Assembly: GCF_002994745.2 (NCBI RefSeq)
Contig: NC_037088.1
Span: forward strand, 49,691,897-49,755,896
Reading direction: 5' to 3'
DNA length: 64,000 bases
From: Rosa chinensis
Lineage: Eukaryota; Streptophyta; Magnoliopsida; Rosales; Rosaceae
Below the pieces are notes generated by a model, which had not been told where the DNA came from, searched no databases, and was given only the letters and a program-made list of their open reading frames with translations. Positions 60,783 through 64,000 of this stretch are shown here, piece after piece. The position numbers were made by a program, and so were the translations under genes. Within the stretch, counting starts at the first letter, position 1. Every line of letters begins with the position of its first letter.

Positions 60783-61860
60783 CATAATCCTTTGAAAAAA
60801 ATTATGGTTGGGTAAATTTTTTTAAAATTTTTAATTTAACGATGCTCTCTACCCCCGTAGTGACGTGTGATACTGATCCATAGATTAGTCATGTGATTTG
60901 ACTAATTTTAAACTGGTATAGTGTAGTTAGTGGGAAGTATATTGTTTAAAAAGTAGTAATCTACCTAATTATGTAAATTAAGAAGACTTTTTAATTATTG
61001 TCGAGTGTTTTTACTGTAAACCATTACAGACTTCTTTTAACAAATACATTGTAATTATTCTCGAATTTTGTTTATATTATGTGTGACTATTTATCAATAG
61101 ATTAAGATTAATATATTTTATAAGATATCTGAAATTTATTAACAACTAATTATAAACATGAATTTTGTGTGGCGAATAACAATTATGCACGACTTGTTAA
61201 GTTTATAATGTATTTTTGAAGTAGCAAGTGAAGGTAATAATTAACAAAGCTGTCATATTTTCATCTCCAGAGTCCGAACACAAATTTATATGCCATTGGT
61301 CTGCAAATTTATTTGTGTTTTTTTTTTTGGTTACAAAGGAGGCCAAATAAGGCCTAAACACAATAACAGCAAAAACAAACAAATATTCTGGGCATTCCCA
61401 GTTCTTCTAGGCTTAGCACAAATTTATCTGTCTTTGAACAAGAACAATTATTTTTTCTTTTCACATCCAAAGAAAATAAGAAAATGTTTATTCAAAGAAA
61501 AATACAAATAAAAAACAAACTCCCTTTCACTGTTCAGCAGACAACTTGCTTATTCTGAACAAGTGGGCCCATCCTTGTGTACTTACTTTGTTCTGGCCGT
61601 ACGCGTGGCAGTATTTTGCACACGATACCAAATCTATGCGCTGAGCACTGAGAAAGTGGCACGTGGCAAGTATTGGACGGCAATTTTAGCTACGTGGAAC
61701 AAAGCAATTGGTCGTTACCTAATTTAGGGAATGATCAAACGTCCGACGTCCGTATTCTCAAGCGGCACAATTGTTAACTTTTGCCACTGTTTTTGGTTAC
61801 GACCAAGATGAGAGCTTCGAGTGAATTCGATTCCATCGGTTTGGTCCCTATTTTTAGTAA
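60783..61860. other. RVE upstream region, intergenic
   Basis: AT-rich and without genes. Bases 61600-61720 contain several ACGTGG/CACGTGGC-like words (CGTGGCAG, GCACGTGGCAAG, CTACGTGGAAC), possible bZIP/bHLH sites. The distance to the RVE start (about 1.1 kb) makes any regulatory role speculative. Confidence 0.4.
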
Positions 61861-62714
61861 GAGTTTTTCTATTGGAACCTCCAAATTTACTCATTTGACT
61901 TCTGTGCTTTTTACATCTCTTATCAAATTTTCAAATACTAAATTTACTCACTAAACCTCACTAAAGTTCCTCAAATAACCTCACTCATGTAATTTGCAAA
62001 TAAATTATTAGCTTTAAAATAAAAAATAGTCATTTCAATGATTTTATCAATTTATAAATCTTAACTAAATATACATTTCTTAATCAAACTTGAGTTTCAA
62101 AAATTAATGTCTAATCAATAAGAAAATGCCATGAACTATTATGTTTTTTTTAATTTTTTTTTCTATTTTAGCTGTGTAGAAAAAAAAATGAATAAATCAT
62201 TTGTTTTTATTCTAAAAAAAAAAAGATTTATTCTCAAAAAAAAATCATTCTTTTTTTAGTGTTTTTTTTTCTGTATTTTTTGTACCACATGATTAATTAT
62301 TTAATTTTTTTATTTTTATTTTACAAATATAATGGATTGACTTAGATTCAGGTCATAAATCATAAGACGGTTTATTTTGTTTTCCCTCATCAATATGCGT
62401 TCAACATATATATCATACATTTTTATGTCACATGATCTTAAATTCTTAATCATATTTTTAATTCTTATTAAATATATATGAATGCTTTAATGAGTATGTA
62501 GTGAAATTGGAAAATGAAAATAGATAAGGAAAATAATAAGGAATACAATCTAATATTATTGAATTGGAAAGTCTACATAAAATAAATATAATATTTTTTT
62601 GGGTATAATTATTGTCCTTAATAGTCATTTTATAGTAGGTTATATATGTCATTTGATAATTCATAATAGAGTGAGGTCAAGTGAGCAAATTTGGAGGTCC
62701 CAATAGAAACTCTC
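61861..62714. mobile_element. Mutator-like MITE, AT-rich, with 9-bp target duplication
   Basis: The perfect 9-bp duplication TTTTAGTAA (61852-61860 and 62715-62723) flanks inverted ends. These share TTTCTATTGG, CCTCCAAATTT and CTCA(C/T)TTGAC over about 43 bp. The interior is extremely AT-rich with homopolymer runs and encodes nothing recognisable. The TSD length suggests the Mutator superfamily; the TIRs differ from the other two families in this window. Confidence 0.87.
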
Positions 62715-62770
62715 TTTTAGTAATACTCGTCAATTGAATTTTCAATTTTCATTCAATTTATTTTGGTTCA

Positions 62771-62991
62771 TGTTTTAGGGAATCGATATTTGAGAGAAAA
62801 TTATTGTGTATTCATTGATAATAGGGGCCTCTTTATATAAATGATTATAATGCATAGAATCCGAATCATACAAAGAAAGGTAATCATACATTAAATAGGA
62901 ATATCTAGATCCTTCTAATTCAACTCTATTACCATTAGGTCAAGTATCCTAGGATTTGGATCAGACACACAAATAGGGATCTACTTGAACA
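62771..62991 (-). mobile_element. 3' LTR of an antisense copia element
   Basis: On the minus strand it begins TGTTCAAGTAGATCCC directly after the purine tract AAGGGGGAG and ends CCCTAAAACA, giving TGTT...AACA ends and 221 bp. The purine tract adjacent to the start identifies it as the 3' LTR. Confidence 0.75.
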
Positions 62992-64000
62992 CTCCCCCTT
63001 GTGTCGCCCAAACGCGGTGCTTCTCTCGTTGTCTCGCTAAAAACCTTGTCGAGTAACAAAAACCCAGTGGGACAAAAATAACATTGGTCGAAGAGGAAAA
63101 AGAGCACAACACACCCTTCACGTTTCGAGACCATACATGTAGACACCTCCCCATGATGTCTGCATCTCCCCCTGATGACTACGGTCATTGGAGTTCGGAT
63201 AATTTCCGCAAACGATGCTACCAACATGTTTCTCGAAAGTGGAATTTAGGCAATGACTTAATGATCAAGTCTGCCATACTGTCCTCATATTGAACCTAGT
63301 TCACTTTGATCTTGAGGAGAGTCTGTTGTTACTGATTATGCTTGGTGTTGTCGCTTTTGATGTAGTCCTGCTTCATTTGTTCAAAGCAAGTAGCATTATC
63401 CTAAATGCTTGTAGGCTCATATGTAGTAGACTTCAAACCACAATTGTTCAAACATGCGTAATTATGGATTCAATCCATAAACATTCAAGAACCACTTCGT
63501 GAAAAGTAATAATCACTGCATGGTTCGAAGATATAGTGACTAAAGTCTGATCTGTAGACCTCCAAGATATCACGGTCTTTTCCTATGGTGAACACTTAAC
63601 CAGTTTAGGAATGACCTTTGTATGGGTCAGAGATCTATACCCAATATCAGCAAAACCTTCCAAAACACATGTCGTTTTGGGATGGGGATAGTGGACACAG
63701 ACCAGTGTTGGCGGCGATCCTGGTGTGTGATGGGTCTGAATCCATCGTCTCTCTATAGGGATAGAACAAGCCCATATCAATCGTACATCTCAAGTACCGA
63801 AAGATATCTTTTACACCAATCCAATGGCGTCGTGTTGGTGCACAGCTAAACCTAACTAACAAGTTCACAACATATGAAATGTCTGGTCTTGTGCATTGAG
63901 GTAAGTACAATAATGCGCCTATTGTACTCATGTAAGACACTTCTGCCTTTAGCACATCTTCGTCATCATCTTTCAGACGAAGATGATTCTTTTCAAGATC
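62992..64000 (-). mobile_element. Copia internal region (reverse transcriptase/RNase H end), degenerate
   Basis: On the minus strand, 63647-63955 reads as the end of the copia reverse transcriptase and start of RNase H (YMSTIGALLYLPQCTRPDIS and RRHWIGVKDIFRYLR). It is followed, with a frame change, by 63583-63780 and untranslatable remnants toward the LTR. The element continues past the right edge of the window. It is inactive as read. Confidence 0.85.

Noticed and set aside
61600..61720. Cluster of ACGTGG words as an enhancer of the RVE gene
   Set aside because: About 1.1 kb upstream with no conservation evidence; listed only as possible sites.

Overview
This window is nuclear DNA from a flowering plant. 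The genes carry many short GT-AG introns, encode plant-specific proteins (chloroplast ribosomal protein L5, a REVEILLE clock Myb, L-type lectin receptor kinases), and sit in AT-rich DNA full of copia, gypsy, LINE and MITE copies. The proteins and copia sequences look like a eudicot, most likely Rosaceae (Rosa/Fragaria/Potentilla side). That lineage call is from memory and is only moderately certain.

Layout. Bases 1-22260 are almost gene-free and are a stack of transposons. They hold two adjacent Mutator-like MITEs with perfect 9-bp target duplications (1337-2209 and 2322-3858), the 3' end and LTR of a gypsy-type element (LTR about 6221-8355), a degenerate antisense copia element (8356-11157 and beyond), and a 6.1-kb nested composite (12411-18499). 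In the composite, a relative of the second MITE has swallowed a hAT-like element (12967-15394) and a solo LTR (15856-18248). Further LTR and LINE debris and one copia LTR (21894-22259) follow. Bases 23803-25758 hold an intact, intronless L-type lectin receptor kinase on the minus strand, flanked by a direct repeat that suggests past tandem duplication.

Bases 27211-46305 and 56899-60511 are the gene-rich part: CAAX protease STE24 (-), a plastid DUF2358 protein (-), sphingoid-base kinase LCBK2 (-), plastid ribosomal protein L5 (-), a CBE1-like eIF4E-binding protein (+) and a REVEILLE 5/3/6-type Myb (-). I worked out full exon models for all six; every model keeps an open frame through each junction. 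As I recall Arabidopsis, RVE5, CBE1, plastid L5 and STE24 are near neighbours on chromosome 4 (At4g01280-At4g01320), so this is a conserved block. Between CBE1 and the Myb gene lies an accessory interval (46306-56188). It has tandem duplications, a LINE with a 16-bp target duplication and a nested MITE, a broken lectin-receptor-kinase copy (about 52320-54304), an RNase H-domain relic and a hAT MITE with a perfect 8-bp target duplication. The last kilobases (61861-64000) hold another 9-bp-TSD MITE and the 3' end of an antisense copia element.

The genes do not form a pathway. They are independent housekeeping or regulatory loci: prenyl-protein processing in the ER, plastid function and translation, sphingolipid phosphorylation, cap-dependent translation and the circadian clock. 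I found no CRISPR array, tRNA, rRNA or previously undescribed multi-gene system. The most informative structures are the nested transposons with readable target duplications, a probable GC-AG intron in the Myb gene, repeats in that gene's 5' leader, and the birth-and-death traces of the lectin receptor kinases.
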